A stretch of 64,000 bases of DNA from Emiliania huxleyi CCMP1516. Lineage: Eukaryota > Haptophyta > Isochrysidales > Noelaerhabdaceae. The stretch's first letter is position 1, and every line of letters starts with the position of its first letter. Below, one piece after another: positions 1-11,852 of the stretch. The position numbers were made by a program, and so were the translations under genes. The DNA lies in contig NW_005201014.1 of NCBI RefSeq assembly GCF_000372725.1, forward strand, positions 125,986 to 189,985, given 5' to 3'. The notes beneath the pieces are model-generated. The model made no database searches, was not told the DNA's origin, and was given only the letters and a program-made list of their open reading frames with translations.

Positions 1-360
1 TGGCGCTCGTATGTGGCGCCTGCAGCGATTCCGGCGCTGGCGAGTCCGACAGCGAGTGTGGCGGCGGCGAGGGCGGTGGGGGCGAGCGCGGCGGTGGCGA
101 GGTCGGCGGTGGCGAGGGCGACAGCGAGGGTGGCAGCGGCGACGACGGTGGGGGCGAGGGCGGCGGCGGCGAGGGCGGTGGGGGCGAGGGCGGCGGCTGG
201 GAGGGCGGCGGTGGCGAGGGCGACAGCGAGGGCGGTGGGGACGGCGGCGGCTGAGGCGGCAGCGGCGGCGACGACGGTGGCGAAGAGGGTGGCGGAGTCG
301 GCGGTGTCGGGGGGTTGGGCGGCAGCGGCGGCGGCGGGTTTGGCAACGACATTTACTGTG
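1..360 (-). pseudogene. Truncated inverted copy of the Pro-rich surface-protein gene
   Basis: Read on the minus strand this segment encodes the same Ser-Pro-rich repeats as the start of the gene at 21158-22873. The matching part begins near 350 and runs toward 1, and includes the same stretch coding for a Pro-rich start followed by NPPT/SPPP-like units. It runs off the window edge, so it may be a truncated duplicate or the start of a second gene. The Arg- and Ala-rich plus-strand ORFs here are antisense artefacts of this repeat. Confidence 0.5.
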
Positions 361-399
361 TCAGCGGGGGGGACGCCCAGCTTTGTCCAGCCACAAAAT

Positions 400-930
400 C
401 GCGATTTTTTTACATTCACAGGCACAGACAGTCGAGATTCTACCTACCTACCTAGTCGAGAAGGGAGAGACAGCAACGACAGCCAGAAGCCAGCGCTGGG
501 TACCAGGAAGGCGAATGCGATGACGGCCTCTAGTGTGAGCTCTAGCTAGTGAGCTCATACGCACGCCGGCAGATCGCGACTATAGACAGCGAGTTGTTAG
601 GAGCCGACCGACCCTCGCGTCCGGTGCTCATCGGCCGGGCGGGCCACCGACAGGCTCGCAGCGCGGTGCACGGTGGACTCCCAACTCCACTGGCGGTCTC
701 ATCTCAGTCTAGCGACCTGCCTCCAGCTTCTCACTGACTGGCAGTCTCTCGCAACCACAGGCACACTGACACAGGGGTGGCAGGGGCGGCGGCAGGAGTC
801 TCCCACATACTATGCGGGCCTCGCTAGAGGTGCGTCCTGTGTGTGTCCTCGCCCTTGAGGGTCTTGAGGGGGAAGGGGAAGGGGCTGTTTGTCTGTGCAT
901 GCATGCATGCATGTGTGTGTGTGTGTGTGC
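400..930 (-). repeat. Left arm of a long inverted duplication (partner 19300-20010)
   Basis: The stretch is nearly the reverse complement of 19300-20010, including the TGCATG microsatellite, the ACTGAGATGAGACC block and the GGAGCCGACCGACCCTCG block. The right copy carries about 230 extra bases (roughly 19567-19795) that are absent here. Together with the Pro-rich copy at 1-360, two blocks of the right-hand region are present here in inverted orientation. Confidence 0.7.
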
Positions 931-3900
931 GCGCGCTAACCCAACGCCCTCGCACGACACTGGGCACGGGACTGGCGCGCACTGGCACTAACACGACAAG
1001 TTAGAGTTGTTTGGTATTGCTAAAAATCTCTCTCTCTAACACGCGCGAGGAAAAGAAAATGAAAGCGCGACCTCGCGAGAAGAAGAAATTCCGGCCGCAA
1101 CAAAGAACGGCACCGTTGAAGTTTTCTTTTATATTTTCTTTTGTTCGAGGGGCAGAATTTTGGCACATAGAATTTCCGTTGCAACAAAAGAAACCGGTTC
1201 CGAGTCGCTCCCCGGGGGCTTGTTCGCGCTCGATGCGGGCGACGCGCTTGAACCTGATGGATTTTTGAAAACCAACAAGTTCTTTCTTCTTTCTTGTACC
1301 TGTGTTAGAGAGAGAGAAATTTTTGAAAACCAACAAGAAATCACGACTCTCACAGTGATTTGGGCTCGGCAGCTTGTCAGCCCCAGCCGAAACTGGGGCC
1401 GGTCCCGTTGGTAGAGCCCGCGCCGTTAATCAGCTGGACCGAATTTTACCAAGTTGGACGTATCCAGTGTTCACTGTCTACGTGTAGCGACGGGCGCTGC
1501 GCGATAGCTGCTTTGTGGGTCCCGTGAGCCAAGTCAGCGTCGGGCTGCGCAGCCGGTCGCCATATGTTCGCTCGCCGTGGTCACAAGCCATCGAGGAAGC
1601 CACCACACCAGGGCCACAATCGCGTTGCGGACCAGGTTTGTGACCCTGGCGGTGGCGAGCCTTTGGCGCACAGCGTGAGCATGCCAGCACGGCTCGCATC
1701 AGGGCTGCACCCGTCGCCGAGCACCTCGTGCACTCCACACGGATCGGGTGATGCCACGAGCCCGCTGCGCGGCTGCACCGAGTGGCTCTCTGTGGCAGGG
1801 AGTGCACTTTTATGCCACATGTTGGCGTTGCCTCGCAGCATGCCGAGTGGGCCTTCTGTCTCTGAGGAAGAACCGAAATGCGAATTCGCGCCCTGCCGAT
1901 CTCCGAGTGGTCAGCCGGAGAGGTCTGTGGACACGTGTGTAGTCGAGGCAGCCGCGGTCGGCGCGTCTCTGGCATCTGCGTGGTGAGCACCCTGGCGGTA
2001 TGCGTGCGCAGCAGCCTCAACGCAGGGCCAGTTGACGTGTCCGGTCGGAGGTGGAGCGCTACCAACGGTTCGAATGGGTCCTCGCGGGTCGGATTCCGTC
2101 TACGCGCACGCGTCGGGCACCCGCTCAGCAGCACCGAGGGGTATCTGTCGCGTCACAGCCATCGTGTGCTGCAGCCTCCGGCAAACCAGTGCCGGCAACT
2201 GGCCACCATCGACACACGGAGAACCGCTCGCACGAGTCAGCCCAGAGGCGATCGATGGGCGGGAGAGGCCTCTGGTACGGACATACAGCTCGGGCCCGAC
2301 GGACGGCGCGAGGGGGCGATCTCGCGCGGGTCCAACTTTGGCCTGTGGAGGCGTGAAGTCTGAAGAGGGGAAGGAAAAGCCGCCCTGTTTTTCTTTATTA
2401 CATGTCTCATAGCGTCTATATCCTTTTTCTGGAGTTTGGTTTGGAGTTTCGTTTCTCTATGTGTTCTAAAGGCGCGGCGCCAAACTCCAAACCAAACTCC
2501 AAAAATAGATATAAAGGTAAGCTTGCGTCAGAGAATCTCGCGAGGATCTGGCGCCTCAATTGAGCGAACCCACGCCGAGCGACGCTCCCGGCGTGCGGAT
2601 CTTGCTTGACAGGTGCCTCGCTGCGTGCGCCGCTGCGCCTGCGCTCGGCCCTCGCTGCCTGCGCCTGTCTGTCAGCCTGGACACGCTCACGGCGCTCGCG
2701 GCGCAGTCACTGCGGCTGGTAGCAGCCGCAGTCTGAGCGGGCGGCATGCTGCGGCTCCACACTGACACTGCAGTCTCTAGGCAGAGAGGAGCCAGTACTC
2801 CTCTGTTCAACGCATAGGCGATCGCAACTCGACCCCTGCCACCGCGCTGGCGCGTGCTGCCGCTCGTGTCTGCGCGACAGTTCCGATGAAACCGTGCTCC
2901 CCTCCCGTGACGGCCCGAGCCTCAACTCCAGGCTCAGCTGAGAGATACACTGCTACTGGTGGCTGAGCGTCGGAGGTGCCCTCTCAGCTATGTGTCTTGG
3001 TCCGTGAGGACAGTCTGCCAGCTCCCCTGGTCATGCGCTAGCCGTCTCGGCCGATCGGTCCCCGGCGGCCGTATTTGTGTGTTGCTGCTGCGGCCTCGCA
3101 GTAGCCTTGCCGGGCTGCCCCCAGCGAAAGATAACTTCAACAATCACTTCAACACTGGCGATACGGCAGCCGCTACACGCGCATAGGTCATACGCAACAC
3201 GTGGGCAGCCTCCCCCCCCGTGAAAAGTCCATGAGTCGCCGTCAGGCCGTCGGACTGGGCGCCACTGGCGGTGCAGCAGTGATTCCCGCAAGTCGCCTTG
3301 GTGCTCGCGATCGCCCTCGCCGCCCCTCACTTCGCCCCCGGGCCAAGCCTCCGGTGCCGTGTCTACCCCACAGCCCCCGATTTGGACGCCCGAGGCTCGG
3401 CTGTGTCCGGCTGTGCATGAAAAACGAGAAAACAGGCCTTTTTGGGAAAGCCGACTTTGCCCCTTAAGTTCGACGCGGTCGGGGGGCCTTGCGGAGAGGC
3501 CAGCGAGATGGCGATCGCTGTACTTCATGGTGCCCTCGGTGGGGCGGCTGACAAGCCAGAGGTCGATACTCTGGACGACCCATAGGATGCCACGAATGCC
3601 TGGACGCTGGAGGAGAGGGAGGCGAGGCCAGAGGCAGACTCAGCTGCTCTCGGGTGATCTCGCTTTGGTGGCCGAAGGACCCGATGGTCCTGTCACATTC
3701 GCGTTCCGAGTCGTGGGGGTAGAAGATTGCGGGGGGCATCGAGTCAGCAGCTCAGCACATCCTTGTAGTACAGCGGACCGCCAGGCTCGCCGGCAGCATC
3801 CGCAGGGAGGCAGCATATCAGGCACCAGTCTTCTGGAGAGCTCAACAGCTATTCTTACAATCCCGAATGGTTAACGGTATTTTTGTTGTGCTTCGCGTTT

Positions 3901-4084
3901 TCGCGTCTTGAGGGCGTTTTCCGCGCGGATCGATTCGGTGTAGCGGCGCTGCGGTTCCGCGCGATGTTTAATGCGTTATTTCAGCGCCGAGTTTGCACGC
4001 TCGGGTCCGTTCGCCCGTTGGAAAACCACCTTCAGGTCGCGGTTGACCATAAAAGATATTTTTGGGTCACAAGGGGCTAGCTAT
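931..4084. other. About 3.1 kb with no supportable gene
   Basis: ORFs on both strands are short, overlap each other and show no recognisable domain. The stretch holds a copy of the AGAGAGATTTTTAGCAATAC motif in inverse orientation (1010-1040; also at 20480 and 40115) and the hairpin at 2430-2501. A lower-GC part at 1000-1350 has tandem AGAAATTTTTGAAAACCAAC-like units. Exons of an unrecognised gene cannot be excluded. Confidence 0.4.
2430..2501. repeat. Perfect 20-bp inverted repeat (hairpin)
   Basis: 2430-2449 (TGGAGTTTGGTTTGGAGTTT) is exactly reverse-complementary to 2482-2501, with a 32-nt loop. Imperfect TATATCC/AGATATA ends extend the stem. The structure is much less GC-rich than its surroundings, so it may be a small foldback/MITE-like element or a transcript 3' hairpin. 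Confidence 0.65.
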
Positions 4085-5152
4085 TCAAGACCACCCTAGG
4101 ACTCCCGGGGCACTCTGTGCCTGACTCGGACGGGACTCGGAGGCATCGATATCATCCGGAGCGAACCACAGCGCGTCGGGCGGCTCGCGCCAACCTAAGG
4201 GGTTGTAGCGCCGGAAAGGCGCGCGCGCGCCCGCGTCGTTGATCGCGGCCATCTCGGCGTCGGTAAGCGTGAAGTCGAGCGCGCCGAAGGACTGCCGCAC
4301 GCGCTCGGGGTTGGACGAGGTCGTCACCGGCATGCACGCCCGCTGGATGAGCCACCGCAGCAGCACCTGCGTCGTCGACCGGCCGTGTGCGGCGGCGGCT
4401 ACAGGCCACAGAGACACGACACGCGCGCTGCCCGCCGCCGCGCCGCCGCCGCCGCCCTCAGCCGCAGCGCGCTGCGGCCAGAGCGGGCCGAAGCACGCTA
4501 GGCGCACGCCGCGCGCGGCGCACGCGTCGCGCAGCGCGGTCTGAGCGCACTGCGGGTGGCACTCCACCTGGTTGATTGTCGGTCGCACGGCGGGGTCCGA
4601 ACCGAGTATCTCGTCGAGCTCGGCGACACCGCAATTGCTCACGCCGAGCGCGCGCACGCGCCCGGCGGCGACGAGGCGCTCCATCGCACGCCATGTCGCG
4701 ACGAGCGGCACGTCGGCGCGCGGCGTGACGCCGCGCGCCTTGTCCGCTGGGTCGCTATCGCGCGTCCATGCGACGGGCCAGTGGATGAGCAGCATGTCTA
4801 AGTACTCAAGGCCAAGCGCAGCGAGCGACGCGTTGACGCTCTCGGCGACGCCCGCGTCGTCGTGGTGCGTCATCCACAGCTTGGAAGTGAGGAAGAGCTC
4901 ACGGCGCGGCACGAGCCCCTCCGCGAGCACGCGCCCCGCGATCGCCTCGGTGCCATAGAAGCGCGCGCAGTCGATGTGGCGGAAGCCTGCGTGCAGCGCC
5001 GCGCGCAGCGCGTTGGCGGTCACGTCGTCCGAGACGTGGCGGTGCCGCGTGCCGAGGCCGAAGGCAAGGGCGGGCACCGGCGCGCCGCTCACCGTGCGCA
5101 GCGGCGACGGCCACGATTCAAGGGCCACGGAGGACGGGGCTCGCTCGGCCAT
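4085..5152 (-). CDS. Aldo/keto reductase (AKR superfamily)
   Basis: An intronless ORF of 355 aa, starting at the first true ATG (5152); the upstream extension would need a TTG start. It is a (beta/alpha)8 NADPH-dependent oxidoreductase that reduces aldehydes or ketones. The catalytic tetrad is complete: Asp61 and Tyr66 in HIDCARFYGTE, Lys91 in LTSKLW and His124 in LLIHWP. The Q-V-E-C-H-P motif near residue 195 and the cofactor-binding TSSNPERVRQSFGALDF segment near 277-293 are also typical. Length matches the family (300-350 aa) plus an N-terminal tail of about 20 residues and an acidic, Ser-rich tail. A Gly/Ala-rich insert (about 232-241) lies in a surface loop. Substrate cannot be told from sequence. 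No transit peptide is evident. Confidence 0.93.
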   Translation of the reverse strand: MAERAPSSVALESWPSPLRTVSGAPVPALAFGLGTRHRHVSDDVTANALRAALHAGFRHIDCARFYGTEAIAGRVLAEGLVPRRELFLTSKLWMTHHDDAGVAESVNASLAALGLEYLDMLLIHWPVAWTRDSDPADKARGVTPRADVPLVATWRAMERLVAAGRVRALGVSNCGVAELDEILGSDPAVRPTINQVECHPQCAQTALRDACAARGVRLACFGPLWPQRAAAEGGGGGAAAGSARVVSLWPVAAAAHGRSTTQVLLRWLIQRACMPVTTSSNPERVRQSFGALDFTLTDAEMAAINDAGARAPFRRYNPLGWREPPDALWFAPDDIDASESRPSQAQSAPGVLGWS

Positions 5153-5718
5153 AAATGAGCCTGTGCGACCCAGAGCCAGAGGCGGTGCCAATGGCGCTCA
5201 CAGCGAGACCCGCGAATCTGGTCACCCAGTCCGTGTCGTCGCTGGTTGCCCGCTTGAGAACAAGCCGCCTGAGGTGGCAGGGAGGGCGGGGTGAGTACTC
5301 GCAGCTGGGGTGGTTTTGGCCTCAAGTTGTGGATGGGGGCGGGCGGGCGTCACCTTCTGGCGTGCTCGAGGAGGTTGTACAGCGGCTCCGCTGCCGGCAC
5401 CGGCTCAAATTCGTCCGCAACCCTCCCCCCGACGCCCCTCCTATGCGGCGGCGCGGGAGGTTGGAAAGGGGCAAGGGACTGCCCCCCCCACCGGCACCGC
5501 ACCCGCACGAACCCGCACCCGCACGCCACCAGCCCACAACCCAACGTTGAAACACCCCACGCCCAAGCAAGCTAACTCAGGCTGGCTCTGGCGTTGGTGG
5601 GTCTGGGCAGCTCGCCGGCAGCGGAGCCGCTCTATCCGTCCGAGCCGCCCGAGGTGCACAGCGCGCGAGAGGGAGAGTGCGCGCGCGGGGGGGGGGGGGG
5701 GGGGGAAACCAGCTTTAA

Positions 5719-5774
<56 letters not shown>

Positions 5775-6700
5775 GGGGAAAGAGAGAGAAAACGCTTGGG
5801 CCCCAAGGGACAAGGGCCCCCCCAAAAGGTCAAGGCGGCCTTAGGCCTGGGGCGCGGCACCACCAGTCCACGCCGCCCGACTGTCACACCATCTCTTGAG
5901 CCCGCAAACCGATCCCAATCGTCTCACGTCTGCGGGGTCCTGTGGCTAAGGCTGGGGCGCTTCTTACAATCTTAGCTCCCCTTTGCTCCCCCGCAACATA
6001 CGTACCTCATAGGCGTCGGTCCTCGCCGCGTCACGGACACGAAACTGCTGAATACTTCACGGCACAGGCGCACAACGAAACGCGACAACGCCCGCAGTCG
6101 CCGAGAACAATCTGAGAGATGGTCGCTGAACACACACAAGCTGACTGAAGGCCTAGGTAGCGCTTGGACACACCGGAGAGTGTGCGACGGCAGAACACGG
6201 AGCTGCACGGAGCTCAGAGGTCCAGAGAGTTCAGGGTTCGCTCCCCATCACGCTGCGGCGCGGCAGCGGCGAGGACTGGCTCGCGGGCGCCGGCACCGAC
6301 TCGAATCGGCACGAGATCTGGTGCCAGGCGCTGTCGCTCCACCCGCTGTCGTAGCACGCCTCGCTGCCAACGTGGCAGCGGTCGGAGTCGCAGTAGGAGA
6401 GGATGCGCGGCGAATCATCCGATGCCTGGGGGAGCCAAGCCTCGGCTCAGCCTTGGAGAGGATGCGCGGTCTCGGCGCAGCCCTGGTTCAACCTCGGCTC
6501 AACTCTCGGCTCAACTCTCGGCGCCATCTCGTCTCAATCCCGGCGGGGAGGGCGGCGCCTCCACCACCGCCGAAAAGTCGACCAGAGGCACGAGCGCACG
6601 CGTCGACCTCGGCACGCGCTCGAGGGAGTCGCGCACCTCTGCCTCACCGACGTACCGCCCCGTCTCCTCCCCTCGCCGCCTGTGAGCAAAGGGAGGCGCC
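5153..6700. other. No supportable gene; GA microsatellite and GC-rich DNA
   Basis: No ORF in either direction shows a domain. The region contains a G-run and an (AG)n tract at 5690-5795 and low-complexity Ser/Arg/Ala-coding sequence at 6180-6700. Confidence 0.45.
5715..5795. repeat. (GA)n microsatellite
   Basis: About 70 bases of nearly pure AG dinucleotide repeat, preceded by a run of more than 15 G at 5690-5705. Confidence 0.9.
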
Positions 6701-6704
6701 TCCT

Positions 6705-6850
6705 CCTACACCTCGGCTAGGTCTCGGCTAGGTCTCTGCTAGGTCTCTGCTAGATCTCTGCTAGGTCTCTGCTAGAGCTCGGCTAGGTCTCGGCCAGGTC
6801 TCGGCCGGCCAGGTCGCGGCTAGGTCTCGGCATAGCTCTCGGCATAGCTC
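6705..6850. repeat. Tandem 11-12-bp array, CTCGGCTAGGT type
   Basis: Roughly twelve imperfect units of CTCTGCTAGGT/CTCGGCTAGGT. On the minus strand it reads CTAGCCGAG, the same motif as the arrays inside DDM1 introns (42755-42985, 44513-44625) and related to the MgtE intron array (17253-17436). It touches the 3' end of the P-loop kinase gene. Confidence 0.85.
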
Positions 6851-7960
6851 TCTGCTAGCTCTCGCCTCACGCGCGCAAAGATCTGCTCCTCGCTCGCCGT
6901 GACGTGCAGGATTGCGAGGCGGTACGCCGGGTGGTCGCGCCTAGGAGATCGGACGGGAGGTTCGGAGAAGGTTCGCGGTTCCGGAGACGCGGTATACGCC
7001 GGCGGCGTGAGAGCGCCGGATGCTTCCGAACACAGCTCGGTACCAGTTGAGGTCGCGCAGCGAGCCGTCGACCCAGATGTGCCTACGGACGTGCCCTGGA
7101 CGTGTCGCGGACGCGCCCATGGACGTGTCCTCGCGCCGACCACCCGCAGACACACGCCTCCTCTCCGCCATGGCGGCAGCCTGCGCGATCTCGACGAGGT
7201 AGCCGCTCTCGCGCTGCGTCCGCTGGCCGGCGCTCATCGGGTCGAGCGCGACGTAGCCGTCCCACTCGGGCATCGCCGTCTTGAAGAGGTCTGGGTCGAG
7301 GTGGACGATCGCCTCCAGCGGGAAGTGCCCCGCCTCCCACATCCAGCGCACAGTGTGGCTCTTGCCCGCGCCCATCGCGCCCGCGGTGTACAGCAGCCAA
7401 GGGTGCGCCTGCGGGAGTGCGGGCCGTGTCCTGGACGCGTCTATAGGCGGTGCCTAGGGACGGCTGCCTAGGCAGTGGTGGGCAGTGCCTCGGGAGGAGG
7501 CAGGCGGTGTCTAGGAACTGTCCAGGCAGGCAGTGTCTAGGAAGTGTCCGGGGAGTGGCATGGAGGTGTCTCTAGGCTGCGCCTGCGGCTCGCTGCCCTC
7601 GAGCGCCGCGTCGACCAGCCGGTCCTGCAGCGCCTGCCGCTCCGCCGTGTACACGCCGTGGTACGCGTGGTCGAGCGACTCGCGGATCTTCGCGTACTTG
7701 CCTCGCTGGCACGCACCAGCGGACGCATCGCGATACGCGTCGCACGTGCACGCGGTGTAGTCGAAGTCCGTGGACAGCGCAAAGGCGGCGTGCGCCTCCC
7801 GCCGCCGCACCAGCGGCAGCGCGGACGCCATCGCTGGAGGCATGCCCTCCGAGCGCGCCCGAGCCCGTCCCGGCGCTCTGTCGGACTGAGAGACAGAGCG
7901 CGTCATGAAGGCTGTCTGGGCGCGGCTGAATGGCCGCGGAGGCGCGTCCGGCGACGGCAT
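6820..7960 (-). CDS. P-loop kinase, zeta-toxin-domain-like family, with probable frameshift
   Basis: Four exons fit: 7960-7583, 7409-7158, 7082-7017 and 6940-6820, with three GC-AG introns (7410-7582, 7083-7157, 6941-7016). Exon 2 carries a Walker A motif (GAMGAGKSH) followed by HLDPDLFK. Exon 3 has HIWVDGSLRDLNWY and exon 4 RLAILHVTASEEQIFARV, matching the nucleoside-kinase-like P-loop proteins annotated zeta toxin in eukaryotes. Such proteins phosphorylate small molecules; the substrate is unknown and no antitoxin partner or toxicity is implied. The exon-2 reading frame breaks at a C-run, 7380-7383, just before Walker A: one base too many for the frame of the preceding HPWLLYTAG. It is either an assembly error or a disabled gene. 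The first exon (YTACTCDAY and a helical segment) may have an upstream partner, since the ORF stays open to 8071 without an earlier ATG. Confidence 0.65.
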
Positions 7961-8477
7961 GGCGATACGCACAGAGGCCGTGGAGACTTTTGACGAAAGC
8001 CACGACAGCAGGGGATGTGGCTCCAGGGGATGCGGGGGCTCGAAGCGAGTTCGGCGATATGCGGTCCTCAAGGAAAGAATTCTGAGTATTTGTTCGATTT
8101 GAAAGCTAATTTCGTAGGTACATTGTCGGCCTTGCGTTGATTTCTCTTTCTTTCGTAAAAAGAACCGGTCCGCGAGTGCTCCGCAGCAACCTCGCTGAGC
8201 CAGAACGTCGGCTCGCGAGGTGGGGTGCTAGTCTGGGACCCATACGTGGCAGTTCCCTTGCTCCAAGCGCTTGTGCTTCTTCACCCTCATATGTTCGTAA
8301 GAGCCACATACACTGAAAAAGCTGCTCGCTGCGAGGTCTCGCGACGTTTGGCCGCAGATAGTGTTGACGCAGCAACACGAAATGTTGGCGAAAGGGGACT
8401 CTTAGCCGCCATCGTCCAGTCCGAGCCTGGCTGTTCTTCACCTTTCTACCTACCTACCTACCTACCTACCGCCCAAA

Positions 8478-10524
8478 ATGGCCGAGCCGCGTGCTCGCCT
8501 CCTCTCCCTCGCGACGCTTCACGAGCCGCATCCGTTTGGCCAGCACGCTTCCATCTGCCCACCGAATCGCGCCGCGCTCCTTCTGTGGAGCGCGCAGGCC
8601 GTTCCGCTCGCCTCCGCCATCAGCAAGACTGCCAGGCGACCGGTGGACATCCGCCTCTTCACGCGCTGCCTCGAGGAGAGCGATGGGGCGCATCTCTCCT
8701 CCGAGGGCGTCGCGGTGGTCGTGCACAACACCTACCGCCCGGCACTGGTCCAAGCGGTGAGTCACCTGCCGCAGAGAAGGGGGTGGAGAGAGCCCGAGAG
8801 AACGCTACGAAAGCGCACGTCGGCCGCTACGGCAGGTGAAGGCGCTGGCCGCGGCGCGATTGCAGCCGGAGGAGGGAGGCGGGCTGAAGTTTGGGCAAGC
8901 ATGGTACTGGACCACGCTGCTCAAGTGGCAGATCATGGCGCTGACGGGCGCCGAGGCGCCTCTCCGAGGACACTGGACACCGTACTATGACACACGGAGA
9001 CCAAAGGGCCCGAGTTCAAAGGGCGCCGCCCTCGCCTCTCACAGTTCGTGGCCTTCTTCGACATTGACACGGAGGTGCTGCCCGCCACGTCCCCCGGAAG
9101 CTTGTTGGAGAGGGCGGCGCGCGGCGCGGCGGAGTGGACGGCTGCACTCGGCTGTCTCCGGCGCCGCAAAGAGGTGCTCTTCAGCAGAACAGACGGGTCA
9201 GCGCCGGTCAACGGGGGATTGTTGCTGGTGAGCGCCCCTCTAAGCCCTCTCCCCTCACCGCGCACAGATCCCGTCCGCATGGCTCGCCCCAACGAGCAAC
9301 ATTATCTAGGTGAAGCCCTCCCTCGCGCTTTTTGAAGATGGCATCGCGCTCTTGCAACGCACCGCCGACGTGGGCTGGAACCATACGCACGGCTGGGATC
9401 TGGCTGGTCTCCCTCGCGACGTCGTGCCCGCCACCGACGACGCCTGGAAATCGCGCGGAGTCAGCGCCGTTCCCAGACACCTCGCGCGTCCCGGACGCCC
9501 TTCTGTCCGCGCCCGCTAGGCGCACCGAGCGCGTGGGCATCCTGCCGTTCCTCAAGCAGGACGACTGGGGTGTCATGGTCGGCGTGGGCATCGACCAGGG
9601 CTTCTTCTACTACTTTTTCCGGGCGCGCCGTGACCACACAGAGACGGGGCAGTGGACTCGCCTCGCCGCTCCGCATCACTACTCCGATGCAATCCCGCCT
9701 GGTAGGTGCGGCACCAGCTCGGCGCAGAGCTGAGCCGGGTTCAGTGCGTCCGCTCCGCCCACTGCAGCGCCGTCTCGCCGAGAGACTCCCCGGCCAGCTA
9801 CAGGCGCTGTCAGCGAGCGTACAACGTTTGGCACTACGCAGGGGGGTGTAAGCCCTACGAATGCATCCAAAGAGGCAAAGCGTGCGCAAGCCAAGACAAG
9901 AGGGGCGGTGGCCGCGCGCGCCTTCCCCGGAGGCTAGCCAAGCTAGACGAGGCGGGCACCTTCGCGAGGACGGCTAGGCAGGGCTGGTTGAAGCAGGTAA
10001 AGGAGGCGCGCATCACCGCAGCCACCGTCTCGTGGTCGCTGCGCGCCTCGGCCGCCATCGCCAGTCTGGTCGGCAAGCTTCCCCTAGAGGCTTCGTTGCG
10101 GCTACGGGCGGAGAGCAGCGCCGCATTCCTGGCCGTTGGGCTGCGCTGCTTCGCGCAAAGCTTTGCACGCTACACCCTTCGCCATTTCACCGAGCGCGAG
10201 GTGGTGCCCAATGCCTCGGTGCGGCAGGTGCTGCTCCACGCGGCCCCGGAGGCGGAGGCGGCGCTCGACTTGCTGCAAGACGCGGAGCACTCCCTCGCCG
10301 TCCTTGGTCGACAGGCGGCCGAGGCACAGGGCGGCGGACGGAACGAGAGCGAGGGGGCTGTGAGGCAGCTATGGAGGCGTCTCCTCACCTCGCCCACGAC
10401 CGCACCAGCCATCTCGCTACCCCTCTTTGCGGCCCCAGGGCACCCAGGCTTTCCTGCGTTTTGCATCTGTCACAACGCAAGGCGGCGAGAACGGGCGGCG
10501 GCCCGCAGAGCCCAGAGCGGGTAG
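8478..10524 (+). CDS. GT8-like glycosyltransferase
   Basis: The start ATG is in good context (CAAAATGGCC). Exons that keep frame: 8478-8756, 8836-8955, 9045-9227, 9310-9452, 9520 to about 9705, then about 9804-10524. Introns 2 and 4 have GC donors; the others GT. The spliced protein shows LLKWQIMALT, then the DxD-type motif FVAFFDID, then NGGLLLVKPS, VGIDQGFFYYFF and NVWHYAGGCKPYE, the order seen in GT-A fold enzymes of the glycogenin/galactinol-synthase type (GT8). These transfer sugar from a nucleotide-sugar donor using Mn2+ bound at DxD. The last exon adds an Ala/Arg-rich helical tail of about 190 residues without recognisable domain, so the gene could end earlier or this exon may be part of another transcript. 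No signal peptide or membrane anchor is obvious. Confidence 0.6.
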
Positions 10525-11850
10525 ACGTTGGGAGAGATGAGGCTCGTGACAGTGTAGAACTCTACACGGTCTACGGCTCACACTTGTAAGTAGTAGAACT
10601 CAACGAAAGAGAGAGGTCCAAAACAAGACGCGCGATCTCTCTAAAGCTGTTAACAATGCAATGCTCCATCCTTGTCCTCAAGCGTCACTCACCACATGCA
10701 CATGCACATGCGGGCGCCACACCTTCTTGATGTCCACCGCACTGGCGCTCTGCCGCGCCTCGCGGTCGCCCGACGGTCGGCGTCAGTCTGTCCGAGTCTC
10801 GCCAGACTCTGTGTCGTTGGCTAGCCTCCTCATTCAGGTGTGGCGGCGGCCGAGCCGGTTGTAGCGTGTGGTGCCTAGCGTGTAATCAAAAGAGATGAGG
10901 GTTACTGGAGCGGAGGACTCGCTCTCCAGGTTGTGTTGACGTCAGGCAGTGTCCCCTTTCGGCATCTATGGCGCGTTGCGTGGCGCGTCGCGGCGGGCGA
11001 CCGGGCGGGAGGGAGGCGCGAGTGGCGGCCGGGCGCGCTTGCGGTTGGGGCCACCGACGCCAGGCAAGGGGCAGACGAGAGGCGTACGGCCTACGCAAGC
11101 GACGGGTCGTCCTTTCTCCTTGCTAGTTTGACTGGGCGTGGGTTGGCGGCGGCGGCGAGTCGGCGCGACCTTGGGCGGCGAGGAGGCCCTCCGCGATGTC
11201 CGGGAAGGAGAGGGAGAGCGGGAGGGCGCCGTACAGGACCTGCGCACGGGGCGCTGGCAGGGCTTGGGGCCCGCGGAGGGAAGGGGTGGGGAGAGGGCCA
11301 GGGAGGAGGGGCGGCAGCGCACCCCCTTGACTGTGTGGGCAAACGCGGCGGCCTGCGCCTGGCGAGCCTCAGCCTCCGCCTACACGTGGGCAAGGGCATC
11401 ACAACACACTTGCAGTGGGACCCTCTTCTGTGTCTGAGTGTGTGCATGCCGCTTGTTCCATCTCGGCCGCGACCACACAGCCGCACACGCCAAACTGGCG
11501 CGAGACGTCGCACTTCGTCGAGTACGGGAAACCTCCGCAGAGCTGACAGCCGGCGGCGGCCGGCACCCACTCCTGCTCTGCCTCAAAGGAGAGGCACTCG
11601 GCTAGCAGATCGAGCATGTCCGAAGTGGTGACGGTCGCCTGCATGATGATGCCCTCGACGATGTCGGTGCCCGATGAGTTGAGTGGCCAGGGCGGGGCTG
11701 CCTGCTTTGGCTTCTTGTTCCAGCGCTCCATCAACTGTGTGGGGCATAGGGGGTGATAAGCAGAGGTACCAGAGTTGTGGTGCAGGGAAGGGCCGCCTCG
11801 CTGACGGTGATCACCATCAACACACAAGTCGATATTTCGGGCTTCGTTAG
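10525..11850. other. No confidently supported gene; one candidate minus-strand exon
   Basis: ORFs on both strands at 10933-11631 are mutually antisense and low complexity. The best candidate is minus-strand 11460-11740, containing LMERWNKKPKQAAPPWP, DMLDLLAECLSFEAEQEW and five Cys in CQLCGG...KCDVSRQFGVCGC, which resembles a real exon but matches no family I recognise. Confidence 0.3.
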
Positions 11851-11852
11851 AT

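Noticed and set aside
6820..7960. Toxin-antitoxin system
   Set aside because: The P-loop protein belongs to a kinase family named after zeta toxin, but it has introns, no antitoxin gene nearby and a likely frameshift; nothing supports a toxin role.
9706..9803. Separate gene starting at 9706
   Set aside because: The first part has no domain, while NVWHYAGGCKPYE after 9804 completes the glycosyltransferase pattern, so I treat it as intron plus last exon.
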